Made by a program: the position numbers and the translations under genes. A stretch of 64,000 bases of DNA, taken from assembly GCA_963920575.1 (NCBI GenBank), contig OY986964.1, forward strand, positions 33,351,685 through 33,415,684, written 5' to 3'. Origin of the DNA: Narthecium ossifragum. Taxonomy: Eukaryota > Streptophyta > Magnoliopsida > Dioscoreales > Nartheciaceae. Under the pieces are notes generated by a model. The model had not been told where the DNA came from, did no database searches, and worked only from the letters and a program-made list of their open reading frames with translations. Below, piece by piece: positions 33,080 through 45,420 of the stretch; the first letter of the stretch is position 1; the number at the start of each line of letters is the position of its first letter.

Positions 33080-33119
33080 AAGATAATTTAATCTTATCAT
33101 GCAATTGTTAACATCGTTC

Positions 33120-34586
33120 ATGACCTGATATCTCCAGTATTCATCAATTTTAGTATTGTTACGGATGCATTGAGTTTGCCCACTTGAAGTACAAAATTAA
33201 TGAAAACTTGAAGTAATATCTAATGTGCAAATTAATCAAAGTTAGGCAGGCAGATTCTGTTAGTCGAGTTCTTATCAACAATGTTGAAGTTGGTATCAAT
33301 CCCTTGGACCCAACTCATCCATGTTTTATAAAAAAAAATCCCGGGATACTTGATCAACACCAGTTTGCTTCCAAAAAAAATATTGCCCAGTCACTCTCAT
33401 GTCTATATAAAATACCATAGAGAAATCAGCAGGCAGCAAATCCAAACAACCACCAGAATAGTCTAGGAGGACACACTACTTGGTGACATATGATTCATAG
33501 TTTTAATAGAGCAGAAGAGCATGATGGGATCTTTCATTGAAGTAATGAACTTTTGAAACAATCCTATAGAGCAATGCCATATATAGCATCCAAAGAAATG
33601 ATCCCCTCAGCTGTACCACCAAAGTTTTAATGAAGGAGCTCCTACAATGCCACATCATAATTTCCACTGGCATTTTCCATGGCAAACCACACAGTTAGGT
33701 GCTCAAGCTTGTTACTTAAGTAAACAATTCTATACATCCCATAGGAAGCTGTCTTACTGCTTCAACACTAAGCAAGTCCTCGAAGTTCATATATCGCGAA
33801 AGAAAACTAAAAAGTTTGAGTTGTACACAATGAACACCTGAAGCTGCTGTCATTAGAACCCAACCTTCGAGAACTCAATCAGCCGATAAAGCTAAACATC
33901 TGCTAGATGACACCGTACCAAACAAATCTTTGAACTAAATGAAAGTTTTCAAATGGTAATGAGGTCTAAAATTCAACAGCTAATTGATTATTATTTTCTA
34001 GATAACCAGATGGAATCCATATGAGACCAATTCATAGGCACTGTACAAGAGTTGAGCCTCCTATCCTATGATTCCTATCCTCTGCCCTGCAGCATAAAAT
34101 AAGATGTCTCTCTCAGCTCAGATGAACAAGAACCACGGCTGCAAACTAAAAGAAAAAACCTAACCATGACATCACAAGAAAGAACAGCCACCCATATACT
34201 TAACCACCTGTAGTAAAATATAACATTCAGCTTAGCTAATGATAATCGACATAAAAAATTCTTTATACACTGATGCAAGATAGATGAAAAGGATGCCATC
34301 ATCAAGATAACGATAAACAGAAAGATCCATACTTGTTGGCCAGTTCAAAGTTCACAAAAATAGTCAGACATAGCTAAACATTCAATCAAACTCAATTTGT
34401 TCAAAAGCCTCTTATTGCACAAAAATCTCACAACCATACTCCTATCCCTACAAAAAAGCTTATGATCACCAGTATTACACATAACTATACCAGAAGCTGG
34501 CATCCACCAAGATCTGTACATACTTATCTCATCAGAGAATTATCCATGTTTTAGTCTAAATCTTTCAACTTTTTATAGTTATTGGC
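33120..34586. other. Spacer and probable 3' UTR of the HIPP gene
   Basis: No gene was recognised. The last about 150 bases before 34587 are AT-rich and would form the 3' UTR of the minus-strand HIPP gene. Confidence 0.45.
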
Positions 34587-35386
34587 TTAACAAATCACAC
34601 AAGCATTTGGATTCTCCTCGGCGCTATGGACAATGTATTGTGTGGTCAGATGAGGCTTGTAGTCCTGGTAGGCCTTGACGAGCTCCGCGATTTGCTCGTT
34701 CACATCCTTCTTCTTGGCCGGCTCATCCTTCTTCTCTTCCTTTTTGGGCTCCTCCTTCTTCTTCTCCTCCTTGGCCGGCCCAACCGATACAATAACTGGG
34801 TGCCAGTGCTTCTTCTTCAGCTTCTCCACCACATCCACGGGGTCGACCGCCCCTACCACCGTCAGCTTGTGTTCTTTTATGTTCACCGAGATCTCATCGA
34901 TCCCTGCAGAGTCAGTGACATATGATCGAACAGTCAGCGGACCCTTTTTCTTTCTCTAGTGATTCAAGAATCCAATTCTCAGTACAAGTATGAAGCAAAA
35001 GAACATCAAATTTCAAGAATCAAATGGTTGCTTCTCTGTTGTAACTCAAAGAAGAATTTTCACAAACCTGGAAGGGCTGAAACGGCTTTTATGGCCTTCC
35101 GCTTGTCGTTGTCATCATGAAAGTCCAATTTCACAATAATTTTCTGCAGGTACCCAAAAAAGTTCAAAATCCAAAAAGAAGCGGCCTTTTTTATAAATCA
35201 CAAGAAGAAGATGATTTACATAAAGCAAGCAAAGAACTCTGGCCAGAAAAGAAAGAAAGAAAAGAAAATTCCCACATATACTTCGATTCCCAAACAGAAG
35301 CAACAAAGCAGATGCACCTAAAAGAAAATTCCACCACTACCAACATGAATCAAAAGATGGAGGAATCACATGAAACCAACCTTCAT
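34587..35386 (-). CDS. Heavy-metal-associated isoprenylated plant protein (HIPP), three exons
   Basis: Exons on the minus strand: 35381-35386 (only ATG AAG), 35068-35143 and 34587-34903, with consistent GT-AG borders and phase, giving 132 aa. The protein starts [19 protein letters not shown], followed by [20 protein letters not shown] and [17 protein letters not shown]: one HMA (ferredoxin-like) domain over residues 1-67. A Lys/Glu-rich linker ([15 protein letters not shown]) follows, then [20 protein letters not shown], and the end NACVIC is a CaaX box for prenylation and membrane anchoring. The metal-binding CxxC is absent (FHDDND at that loop), as in many HIPPs thought to act through protein interaction rather than metal transfer. 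The two-codon first exon is typical of this subfamily. The stop is at 34587-34589. Confidence 0.93.
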
Positions 35387-35520
35387 AGCTCTTGATCCTG
35401 AAGACCAACTAAAAGAAACTCCGAAAAAGATAAGTAGAAAGATTGAGAGAAACAGAGGACCTGGTAAAGTAGGAGAATATAGATGAGTGTGAGTGGCTTG
35501 GTCTTGGGAAAGAGAGGGGG

Positions 35521-35528
35521 TATATAAA
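35521..35528 (-). promoter_or_regulatory. Candidate TATA box of the HIPP gene
   Basis: TATATAAA on the plus strand reads TTTATATA on the minus strand, about 135 bases before the HIPP ATG. The distance allows a leader of about 100 bases. The site is nearly symmetrical, so it could serve either direction. Confidence 0.35.
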
Positions 35529-35599
35529 GCCGGTGGGTTTGGAGCCGAGGCCTCGTAGTCGTATTCATCGTGGCGCTCAAGCAAACGAAGGAGAGAGGG

Positions 35600-36690
35600 T
35601 GGATGCTTCTTTCATTTGCATTTGGTCTAGTCTTTTTGGCCCTTTCTTTTCTCGTTATCCGTCGTCATCCTAGCGAAGTAGCGAAGACTCTTCCCAATTC
35701 CCCTTTGGTAGACGCAGTCAACACTAATAAAGCGTCTATAAGACGAAGCCGGTGGGATTGTTCCTAAACCGGAATTAATGTTAGATTACCGATTGGCTCA
35801 GATTTTTTGCTATATATTGGATTTTACTTTACAATCTTGCTTTCGCCTATATATATTCTCAAAAAATTAATCTTACTTTCTATATATTCAAACAAAATTA
35901 TTGAGGTTATATGTCCTTTGGGATTATATTTTTCGGACTATGGTTCTCATCGTGATTCAAAAATTACCATTCCTTGCAGTCACATTAATTAGCTGTCATC
36001 ATATGAGTGGTTCAATCTTATGTTGTCTATTGGGTTCTCTCTTCGACCACTATTTTCTCCACCCATATTGTTTTTAGTAAACAGTCAAAAATTTCTTACA
36101 AAGTGAATCATAGTTCTCTATTTTTACACACATGGACATTGATAGCTAATCATTTCACACTAGTATCTTGTAAAGCATGCTACAATTACCATTCGTATCT
36201 ACCATCGTACAAGTAAATAAATGTCTTTAATTATTTCAAGAATAATGATCCGGGTCGATCGGTGGAGGAGGATCGGGCCGAATCACTAGTCTTATTTCAA
36301 ACTCACGACGGTCAAGTCAACTGCGTCAAATGGTATATATGGAAGAAATATTTTTTGAAGTATATACACCCGAATGATAATTTCAAAATATGGCGATTTG
36401 TGTTTTGATACTATGTAATTTAGTGTAATGGTAGTTTACAATCATATAGTTTTAAAAATATAATTTATTATCCTATATTTTATATAACGACGTAATTTAG
36501 GGTCTGATCGCAGACAACGTTATATTCCTTGACGGGAAAACCACGTGAGCATTTTCATACTCTATATAGTTTAGTATAATGACAGTTTACTACTTTATAG
36601 TTTGAAAAACTACCATACATTTTATGCGACGACGCGATTTAGAGTCTGAGCCCAAACGGCGTTATCTTCATTCATGGAAAATTATTCACG
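35600..36690. other. Spacer without recognisable genes
   Basis: AT-rich. Two related segments near 36400-36540 and 36570-36690 share AGTTTA(G)GTGTAATG/ACAGTTTAC and GGTCTGA...AACG(T)TATCTTC-like words, suggesting an old local duplication. No coding match. Confidence 0.45.
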
Positions 36691-36748
36691 TGAGCTTCGC
36701 TTCAACCGTGTAGCTCAAAATGTAGCATTCAAACTTCACGGTCGATCC

Positions 36749-37309
36749 TAGGGAGGTCAAAATTGACCGCCTCGCTGGATAACCGACCTGATCCGCACCG
36801 ATGGGGACGGGTATGGTATACATGTTTTACCCGTGGATACGGGTATGGTTTTCAAATTTAAAATCCGCGCGGGTACGGGGCGGATTATGGTATTGGGTAA
36901 TATCCGCCCCGCTATCCGCCCCCCCACTAAATGTTGGTTTGGTGGATTTTAAAGAGTCTATTTTTGTAATAATACTCTAATAAAGACTAATTGTTGATGA
37001 GTGTTTGTGGATCAAGATTTTAGAGACCGAATGTTGATGATAGTTTGGTGGATTTAGATTTAGATTTTAGAGGCTTAATGCTAATTGAATGGGTTTTTTA
37101 GGTTTTGCGAATAACCGCCGATTGTGGGTAACCGCGGATTGCGGGTAACCGCGGATTGCGGGTAATATCCGCGTACCCGCGGGGATGGTTATGGTCCGCG
37201 ATCCCCATTATCCGCGCGGGGAATGGGCGGTTATGGTATGGGCGGAGGAGTGCGGGGACGGGTATGGTATTTCCAATATCCGCCCCGATCCGCCCCGTTG
37301 CCATCACTA
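36749..37309. mobile_element. hAT-type element, 0.56 kb, inserted in a satellite
   Basis: The 8-bp word GTCGATCC occurs at 36741-36748 and 37310-37317. The element starts TAGGGAGGTC and, reversed from the right, TAGTGATGGCAACGGGGCGG. The interior is full of GGGTACGGG, GCGGGTAACC and ATCCGCCCC words, some in direct tandem at 37120-37165 (GTAACCGCGGATTGCGG twice). The inverted ends match only at the first bases. Confidence 0.75.
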
Positions 37310-37720
37310 GTCGATCCATGCATCCACCATCACATCGATCGCTTCTGTGAGAAAATGATGCATTTAGGGTCGATCTATGCATCGATCATCGTTTCAGCCT
37401 TCTAGCTCAAAATGAACTTTCAAAATTCACGGTCGATTACATGCATCCATCGTCGCATCGACCGCTGGCCTTTGTGAGGAAATGATGCATTCAGGGTCGA
37501 TCCATTCATGAACCGTCGCTTCAGCAATCTAGCTTAAAATACAGCTTTCAAACTTCACGGGCGATCCACGCATCCACTGTCAGTCTCTGTGAGGAAATGA
37601 TGCATTCACGGTCGATCCATACATCGACCGTCGTTTTAACCGTCTAGCTCAAAATATAGCTTTCAAACTTCACGGTCGATTTACGCATCGACCGTCTCAT
37701 CGACCACGGAGAGGGAGAGG
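37310..37720. repeat. 115-127 bp satellite-like repeats (CGGTCGATCC family)
   Basis: Three to four diverged units, each with TGTGAGGAAATGATGCATT (at 37346, 37473 and 37588), GGGTCGATCCAT, then CTAGCTCAAAATA and CTTTCAAACTTCACGG. A further piece lies left of the hAT element, at about 36690-36748, so the transposon split the array. Confidence 0.8.
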
Positions 37721-37959
37721 AAAGACGCTCACGTGCCAAGCACGCGAGCGGTTTTCCATAAAGAGAGATAATGTCGTATGAGGTCAAGCTCTAAATCACG
37801 CCGTCACATAAAATCATTTGAGTCCCACCCATTAGGGTGGGAAATCTCCACACCCACGTGGTGGGACCAAATCCAGCCACATGGTGCAATCCCAATGGGT
37901 AAAGAGGGATGTTTGGGGGTTTTGTGTTGTTAAGGGGGGTGTTTTGGGGATTTTATATA

Positions 37960-38580
37960 ATAGATATTACTATTTATGTAAATATATTTATATAGGTATG
38001 TATGGATGAATATATAAATAACATATATACAAATGCTATTTATATGTGTATTTACATATATGTTATTTATACTATCATTTATATAAAAACATATATATGT
38101 ATGTTATTTTGTATGAATGTATAAATATGTGTTATTTATATATAAATTAACATGAAGGTATGTATGTATGTAAATCTATATATTTATATATACATAAAAT
38201 GTAAATCTATATGTAGGTGGGACGTATATGTAGGTGTGTATTTATAAATATATATGTAGGTGTGTATTTATAGATTTATATGTAGGTGGGACGTATAGAT
38301 TTATATGTAGGTGGGACGTATATGTAGGTGTGTATTTATAGATTTATACCTAAATACACACCTACATATAGATTTATATGTAGGTGGGACGTATATGTAT
38401 ATACATTTATTTTAGATATGTATACATATATATACTAAATATATACATATATATTTTTCATATATATATTCCACTTATATAACATATATATACTACATAT
38501 ATACATATATATATTTCATATATATATTCCACTTATCATATATATATATTTTACTTATATTTAATATATATAATGTTAAA
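37960..38580. repeat. TA-rich minisatellite with TATATGTAGGTGGGACG units
   Basis: A region dominated by ATATATA words. From about 38205 to 38395 the unit TATATGTAGGTG(GGACG or TGTATTTATA) repeats several times, and one inverted block (ACCTAAATACACACCTACAT, about 38348-38367) faces it. No coding sequence. Confidence 0.8.
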
Positions 38581-38589
38581 TGAGAGAGA

Positions 38590-39850
38590 GATAGAGTACA
38601 GAAGGGTGGAGCTGGTGAGTGCGTTTCAGCTGAGGGGTGTGATTCTCCGCACCCACCCAGTGGGACGTATATGATCACTTTTTTTTAAATTATAAAGACT
38701 TAGAGGAGTCAATGATGGTTTGCTAAGTAACAACACGTGTACACGTCGGTACATCCAAATCAGAGTGTATTTATATGAACAATTCATTGGCTGCATTTGG
38801 GCTTTGGTGGATCCCAATCAGTCCTCGTCCAGTAGTCAACATGCTCTTTCCACACGCAAAGAAAAGAAGACGAGGACCACTCGCTCGGTCCATCAATAAT
38901 GCCGGCTAAAAAATCTCATTACCCACAAATTATTGACTTGCTCCCTTCTCGCACACATCCATGCTGCAGTAAAGCATCCGTTGACACGGTCAATTTGGTG
39001 TTACCTCAAATCTCCTGGTTTAACCATATCATTTGATTCATGTGTCAACTAAGTCATGAATCTTTTCCATGCTACACTACAGTGCATCGCCTCATACAAT
39101 CAGTTTGGTATTACCATCAGACGCGCACTATGGGTTCTTGGTAATTCGATTATTCATTTGATTCATGTATCAATCAATCAATCAATCCATGAATCTTTTT
39201 TCTAGAATACGTGTATTATTTCATTAGACTACATCTAATGGTATTCAGTTTGTTAACTTTATAGTTTGGCACGAACGAAGTCGGTTAAATATCTCTAGGA
39301 TGTGAAGAAAAGTGTCAACACTAATAAGAAAGCATAATTAATTCTATGTGATGGAACAAAAGATGAAGGTTCTGAAGTCATCATCTTGTCATTTGGATTG
39401 ATGAGGACGTGTATATTAACATGTTAAACTTGAATCACTTTGAGTAATAAGAACAGCTTGGACAGACAAGTTAATTATTATTATTATTTTTTTGATTTGA
39501 AGATAGGTGCTTGTGAGGTGAAGAATTCCTCTCCAGAATTTTCTTTTTTGACCAAAATATTTTATTATGTCAGGCACGCCCCCTCTTATCTAGAGAGAAT
39601 CTTGAACGTTTTAGAATCTTTGGACAGATTCTAAGGTAAAGACATTAATTTTTTCAACCTTTTTACGTGGGATTGTTGGATTATGTGGGATATCAACTGT
39701 ATGATTGAAGTTCTCTTTTACATGGTTCTCAAGCTAATAACCCTTCTTGCTTTGAGATCGAATTGAAAACATGGCAATAATTTTTACCTCACGTTGGAAG
39801 ATATTTTAGTAGTGAATGATAGGTTAATGATAGAGGGTACCAAATTGAGA
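38590..39850. other. Spacer without recognisable genes
   Basis: Mixed AT-rich sequence. (AATC)n-like ATCAATCAATCAATC near 39170-39188 is the only clear repeat. No supported gene. Confidence 0.45.
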
Positions 39851-39859
39851 CGCTAGACC

Positions 39860-40234
39860 TGATGTCGCGTCGAGCAACTTCCGCAGTTGCTTTTAAGAAA
39901 GAGAGAAGAGGCTAAGGAGAGAACAAGTGAGGAGAAGAGGAGGAAGATGATAACATGGAGGCAGCAATCAACAGCTTTTATCATTAATCATTAATAACTC
40001 AAATAGAATTTAGGGTCTCCCTTTTATAGGAGAAGGGATCCGACTTAACCCGCTAAATACAAATAGACTCAAACCCAAATAACAATTGGACTCAACCATA
40101 ATAATAAATGGACTCAATACTAAATAACCAAACTGACTCAAAAATAACTCTGATCGAGCAATAATCAAAATATGAAATGGATTGGACCAATCTGCTAAGG
40201 AATTTGGATCGATCTGGATCTGATTTCCGCATCA
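39860..40234 (-). repeat. 3' LTR of the Gypsy-derived element
   Basis: 375 bp; on the plus strand it starts TGATGTCGCG and ends GATTTCCGCATCA. Only the downstream three quarters align well with the right LTR. Confidence 0.72.
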
Positions 40235-41099
40235 ACTCCTTGGGGTGAAAAGAACTAGACTCTGCCAAGTATGATGTAACATGGGTTTTGATAGTGCTCT
40301 AGAAGTCCTAGTCAACCTGCAAAAACTGAGTCCACTCCAAGAAACCAAAGGCATAGCTATATTCACCACTAATAGGAACTATCCAATTATTCAAAATTCT
40401 ATCAAAATACTCATATTTTGTGGGCGGAAGAGGCAAGGATGTAGGATGAGGGTACATGCTCAAATGGTGGCTCAATAAAGGGATCGTTGAGGGTGAAGGA
40501 TGAGATTCGATAAACAATAAGATCAAGGAGACATGCTAAAGTGTTTGTAGGGCTTAGATTGTAGTTTGACAAGATGAAAAAATTGAAGAAATATATTCTA
40601 GTATCATGCAAAACTTTCGATGGCCGAATACTATAATTCTGCAATTTGAGAGCAAATCTCATCACATAGTTTCCACTCATATTCAAGGTGATTTGCGTGA
40701 ATATTCTTACCGATTTCTGAATGCAAACTATGAATGCATGAATAGAGAAATTCCTAAAAATGATATCGAAATGTTTTCTAATCTTACAACCATGCATGAC
40801 TTCTGATAGACACTTCCCGATAAACCTGCTAATTAAGATGCAACATGCAAACTGATACATGAGAAACATAGAATCCCAAATATATGAACTGTCACCCATA
40901 AGAAATCTTAGAAAGTTACCAAGATTTGAAATCACAATTTCCGGTTGGTTGTTCACATTGGCATTAGAAAACTTGCAATTCATACTAAGTAAATGCCAAA
41001 GACTCCATAAATGCGTCATGAAACAAACATTCCAATCACACAAGATAGCTTTTGGAAGATAAAACAATTTAACAGTTTGTGGAAGGCCATAGATTTCCG

Positions 41100-41830
41100 C
41101 TATCACAATATTGTCAACCTTAAATGGAATGATGATATGAAGACTCACATATCTAAACTCATCATTTTCCTTGTTCACAGCAACTTCTAGGGGTTGTGAA
41201 ACATCACAAGTAACCACATCCGTTGAGCAATTAGATTCAATCTCCTGAGAATCAGATGTTAATGGAGAGGGGCAAATACTATTATCAATGTTAGGATTCT
41301 TCTCACACTTATCATCGACGTCATTGATGTCATCGAGATTAGGCACGTAGATTAGTTGTTTAATGTTTTGCATGCAGTCGGTTGTGGCATGACTATAGCA
41401 GTGGCATTTATAGCATTGACTTTGAGAGTTTTGTTTAGAGGGTGCCTTGCGTAATTTTTTGTCTTTCTGGCCTAGGCCAGTAGTGGAGGGGTTTTGGATG
41501 ACGTGGAGCTCCAATGTGATCTAGTTCCTAAAGGTTGGGAACTTTCAAGTAAGTATTTTTCTTTAAGCCTTAGTTTCATTTCTTCCCAATGGGTTATTGG
41601 TGGTTGAAACTTCCTATGTAGGAGTCGTTCAATGTCATTCCAAAAGCACTTTGCACGTCCAATGAACTTTGTCGAGCAAACTTAACTTTTTTGTCCTCTT
41701 ATAGATTAATCCACTCAAAAAATGCTCCATTTCATACAACCAATAAGTAAAAATCCGAGGATCACGACAACCATCAAAGGTAGGGGCCTCGATTGGGAAA
41801 CCTAACCTCACATGTTCATTAAAATCACAA
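41100..41830 (-). pseudogene. Gypsy gag remnant with CCHC zinc knuckle
   Basis: On the minus strand broken frames read GFPIEAPTFDGCRDPRIFTYW, then PITHWEEMKLRLKEKYLPE, the retrotransposon gag core, then SQCYKCHCYSHATTDC, a CCHC knuckle (C-x2-C-x4-H-x4-C) at about 41385-41430. An open frame continues to 40411, about 330 more codons of unknown, AT-rich sequence with no match I recognise. Frameshifts in the core show it is dead. Confidence 0.65.
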
Positions 41831-43740
41831 CATTGAGCTTACAGTGTTGGGATTGAGATGGAGTCATTTTGAAAAATTTCCCCTTGAGCATATTCTTGAC
41901 ATCCTTAGTCACTACGGAAGACACGACCTTCACGCTAGCTATATCTCTTTGTAACTCGACCTATCCTAGTGTTGATTTGATCACCCTTTTGAGTCACTTG
42001 TTTGCAACTCTCAGATAGCCTTCATTAAAATTTTCATGGTTGGGTTCACATCTAGTTGAGATTTTGGAGAAGCATGGCACAATAACTCTGAATGTGTATG
42101 CAATGAAATGCACGTGATGAAATGAGCATATAATGCTAGGATATCAAACTCCTAATAAGATCAAATATGCATGAAAATGATGCCAGAGATCATAAAAAAA
42201 AAATTAGCAAATAAAATTGAATATAAGGTGAAGATTATCTTGCCAGAAGGACTCAAATTGAAAGCTATGTAATTGTTGCAAGCCAATAGTATTAGGTGTT
42301 AAAAAATGTCACACAAGTATATACGAGGCAGGTGTAAAACTAAGGTGTTTAGGCCCTTGCTTTGCTTTGGTTTTGGATCAATGCTTTCAAAGAATAGGTA
42401 CTTCAAAGGGTCGGTAGCCCACACACAAAGAGTAATTGATGTAACTTTAAATAAACAGAATAAATCTAAAAGCAATGAAATTAGCCTGACCTTTAATTCA
42501 CTTGGATTGGATCCGTGGTGTCCTGAATAGGCTAAGTCATCCTGATTTCGGCCTGAATCCACTTTTAACTGGGCTGGGCTGGTCGCTTGTGTAAGGTCTG
42601 AATCTCTGCTGGGCTTGTGTCTATTATATGCTGAGTCAGGCCCTGCTGATTGGGTTGGGCAGTTTCTGATCCTGGACTGAGCTTAAGCTGGTCCAGTCTG
42701 TTTTGATTGGATGTGGCTCGACCAGATTCAATGGCTCAAATCAGATAAAATCTGATTGAATAAGGGATTGGATCAGATATGCCTGATTCGATTGGATCCA
42801 CTTTTATTAGATGGAAAATATCAATCCCACCCAGTCAAAAGTAGATCGCGATATCTCCCGACTTTGGCCGGACAGAGAGGATGGCGGAGGACGCCGGCGT
42901 GGCTGGAGTCGCCGTTGCTTGAAGAGATGGGCGGCGAGCGAGAGTGCTAGCTGTGGGCGACGGTGTTCGGGGAAGGAGCCGGCGAAGGACGTTGCCAGAG
43001 AAGAATCGGCGCCGGAGAAGATGGTTGTTGGTGTCGATCCGGGCCGGATGTGAAGGCGGAGGGCGGCGAATACCGGCGGAAAGGATGGAGACGAAAGCTT
43101 GGACGGCGGCAACGGAAAAGAAGCGGCGACTCCGGGCCGGAGAAGGTGGATCTGCAGTCGATGCGGCCGAAATCACTACTTGTACGCGACGTTGGTGGAC
43201 GGAGCAGTGATGGTGATGATGGTCGGAGGCGTTGGATGGCGGCGGAGGCATCGGCTTGGGCCGACGTCGGAGGGTGGTGGAGGCGTCTATCCGGCTGGGG
43301 AGGGTGGAGATCTGGCGTCAATCAGCCGGATCCGAGCCAAGGAACGTCGCGGCTGGCTACAGAGGTGATGGCGGAGCGATGTCGCATGGGGAGTTCACCG
43401 TGATGGTGGTGGTGGGGGTGCCGATCACTGTCGAAAACGGAGAAGACTGGGGAAAGGGAAACAAAAACAGAGCTAAAAAAAGGGAAGGAACAGAGGAACG
43501 ATGGAAAGGAGAAACAAGGGAAAAAGAAAGAGAAAAAGGGAAGGAGAAGGAGAACAGGGCAACTTCCGGGTTTTTTTTTTCCTTTTTTTTTTTGGCTGAA
43601 ACTAGGGTAAGTTTTTTTTTTTCACATACTAATACTATGGAAACACTCGCGGAAGGTCGGATGGTGAAGAAGACATGAAGGATGGTTGATGCAGAGGTTC
43701 ATTGGGAGGGACCAATCGTCAAGTAGAAATAAAGATGACC

Positions 43741-43757
43741 TAGCTCTGATACCAAAT
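43741..43757 (-). other. Primer-binding site of the Gypsy-derived element
   Basis: The minus strand reads TTTGGTATCAGAGCTA directly after the 5' LTR end, complementary to the initiator tRNA-Met 3' end. Confidence 0.75.
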
Positions 43758-43758
43758 T

Positions 43759-44283
43759 TGATGTAGGACACATGAGAAGAAGAGGAGAGAGAGAGATGAA
43801 GCTTTAAGAATGAGAGAAGAAGCTTTAAGAGTAAGAGAAGAAGATATGAGAAGAGGAGGAAGAAGACAAGAGGGAGGCAGCGATCAGCAGCTTAAAGTTG
43901 ATGTAGGACACATGAGAAGAAGAAGAGGGAGAGAGATGAAGCTTTTAAGAAAGAGAGAAGAAACTCTGAGAGGGAGAGAAGAAGTTAGGAGAAAATGATG
44001 AAGACGACTAGGTAGCAATCAACAGCTTTCATCATTAATCATCAACACCTCAAACAGAATTTAAGGTTTCTTTTATAGGAGAAGGTAACCGACTTAATCC
44101 GTTAAATACAAATAGACTCAGACCCAAATAACAACTGGACTCGACCATAATAATAAATGGACTCAATACTAAATAACCAAATTGACTCAAAAATAACTAT
44201 GACTGAGCAATAATCAAAATATGAAATGGATTAGACCCATCTACTATGGAATTTGGATCGATCTGAATCTGATGTCCGCATCA
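43759..44283 (-). repeat. 5' LTR with an internal 140-bp tandem duplication
   Basis: It starts TGATGTAGGACACATGAGAA on the plus strand and ends GATGTCCGCATCA. The start is repeated at 43899, a 140-bp period, with purine-rich AGAGAGAGATGAAGC following in each copy. Without the duplication the length matches the left LTR. Confidence 0.75.
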
Positions 44284-44392
44284 CCGGAAGCAAAACAAGC
44301 CAGACAAGTCATTGGCTTTTTCATATCGATTCAAGAGATACTAGGAAAGATTGAGCAAATTTTGGCCTTAATTGTTGGCAAATGCTTTGCGA

Positions 44393-44696
44393 GAGTTGTA
44401 TTTTCCCATCCTTTGTCGTATGAGGATGGTCCTCATGATGTCTGTGGTTTTCGTTCTTGGCCCAGCTTAGACTCTTTCAATAAACTTTTAAAAACTAAAA
44501 AACCCCTTTGTTGGTTTTTCTTTAAAATTTTACAAGACAGAAAAGAGTTGTATTTTCCCATCCTTGGTCGTATGAGGATGGTCCTCATGATGTCTGTGGT
44601 TTTCGTTCTTGGCCCAGCTTAGACTCTTTCAATAAACTTTTAAAAACTAAAAAACCCCTTTGTTGGGTTTTCTTTAAAATTTTACAAGACAGAAAA
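44393..44696. repeat. 152-bp tandem duplication
   Basis: GAGTTGTATTTTCCCATCC begins at 44393 and 44545. Both copies run through GATGTCTGTGGTTTTCGTTC and CTAAAAAACCCCTTTGTTGG and end TTACAAGACAGAAAA. Almost identical, so recent. Confidence 0.88.
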
Positions 44697-44939
44697 GAGT
44701 ATAGTTAACCCATCTCTCTTCCATGGCATACTTTAACAAACAGCATATTTGTCTTCACATATTACATCAACACGATTGAAATGTCTTAATACAAATCTAC
44801 TTTATATGAGACGATGGTTATAAATTAACCTTCGTCTCGTATATCCAATGGTAGTGTGTGTTTGATCATCCCATTGTTTGATGAATTTCATCCCATGATG
44901 AAGAGAGAGTGCGAATAAACGTGGGTGTGAGATAACATA

Positions 44940-45320
44940 CAAGTACCGTCGGTTTCTTTCCTGATCGAGAGAGAGAGAGGCTCGAGAGAAAATGGGAATG
45001 GAGAGGAGATGGATGAGAGAGGATCGGTGGGAATACAGAAGGGATGGAAGGAATGAGGGAAAGGAGGGGGGCTGGGTATGATGCTGAGAGGGGATGGGAG
45101 AAGAGAGGGAAGTGGGTGATCGGTTGGTGGGGCAAGAAAGGGATGAGAGAGAAAAGAGGGGGAAGGTTGCAGACGATCCTGGGAGGAGAGAGAGAGATGG
45201 AGGGGATGGGGTGAGAAGGGTGTTGGGGACGATGGGGAGAGGTGGGGAGGGCAGGTCCAAGAGCACGATGGGTGAGTAGAAAAATTTTGAGGGAGAAAGA
45301 AGGAACAAAAGGAGAGAGAA
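44940..45320. other. Purine-rich GA tract
   Basis: The plus strand is strongly G/A-biased (GAGAGAGAGAGGCTCGAGAG and many GGGA words), so long frames on the minus strand here (Pro/Ser-rich) are composition artefacts. No gene supported. Confidence 0.5.
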
Positions 45321-45420
45321 GAAAGATAGAATACTACGGTATTTTTGAGTGGAAATTTTTTTCGGATAATTGCCAAAACACCCAGATTAGCTAAACTTTA
45401 TTGTTTAAAAAACTGGTTCA

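Larger units (their letters stand above)
39860..44283 (-). mobile_element. Degenerate Ty3/Gypsy-derived LTR element without pol (LARD-like)
   Basis: Direct repeats flank the element: 39860-40234 and 43759-44283, sharing CAGCTTT(T/C)ATCATTAATCAT, TTTATAGGAGAAGG, AATAATAAATGGACTCAATAC and GGAATTTGGATCGATCTG. Beside the right repeat the plus strand has AGCTCTGATACCAAATT, whose reverse TTGGTATCAGAGCT is an initiator tRNA-Met primer-binding site. Polarity is therefore minus and the right repeat is the 5' LTR. The interior contains a GC-rich part (42840-43560) and a decayed gag but no protease, RT or integrase. No matching target duplication was found, so it is probably old. Confidence 0.75.

Noticed and set aside
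35570..35767. Small membrane protein divergent from the HIPP gene, with a TATATAAAG before it
   Set aside because: The frame starts at GTG; from the first ATG only about 54 residues remain with a chance hydrophobic run. No homologue recognised.
42807..43678. Multiple frames in the GC-rich part of the Gypsy-derived element
   Set aside because: Low-complexity Pro/Ser/His or Gly/Arg frames on both strands inside a retroelement leader; no domain.
44802..45376. Three overlapping minus-strand frames before the Copia element
   Set aside because: They follow from a GA-rich plus strand (Ser/Pro/Leu-rich translation); no motifs.
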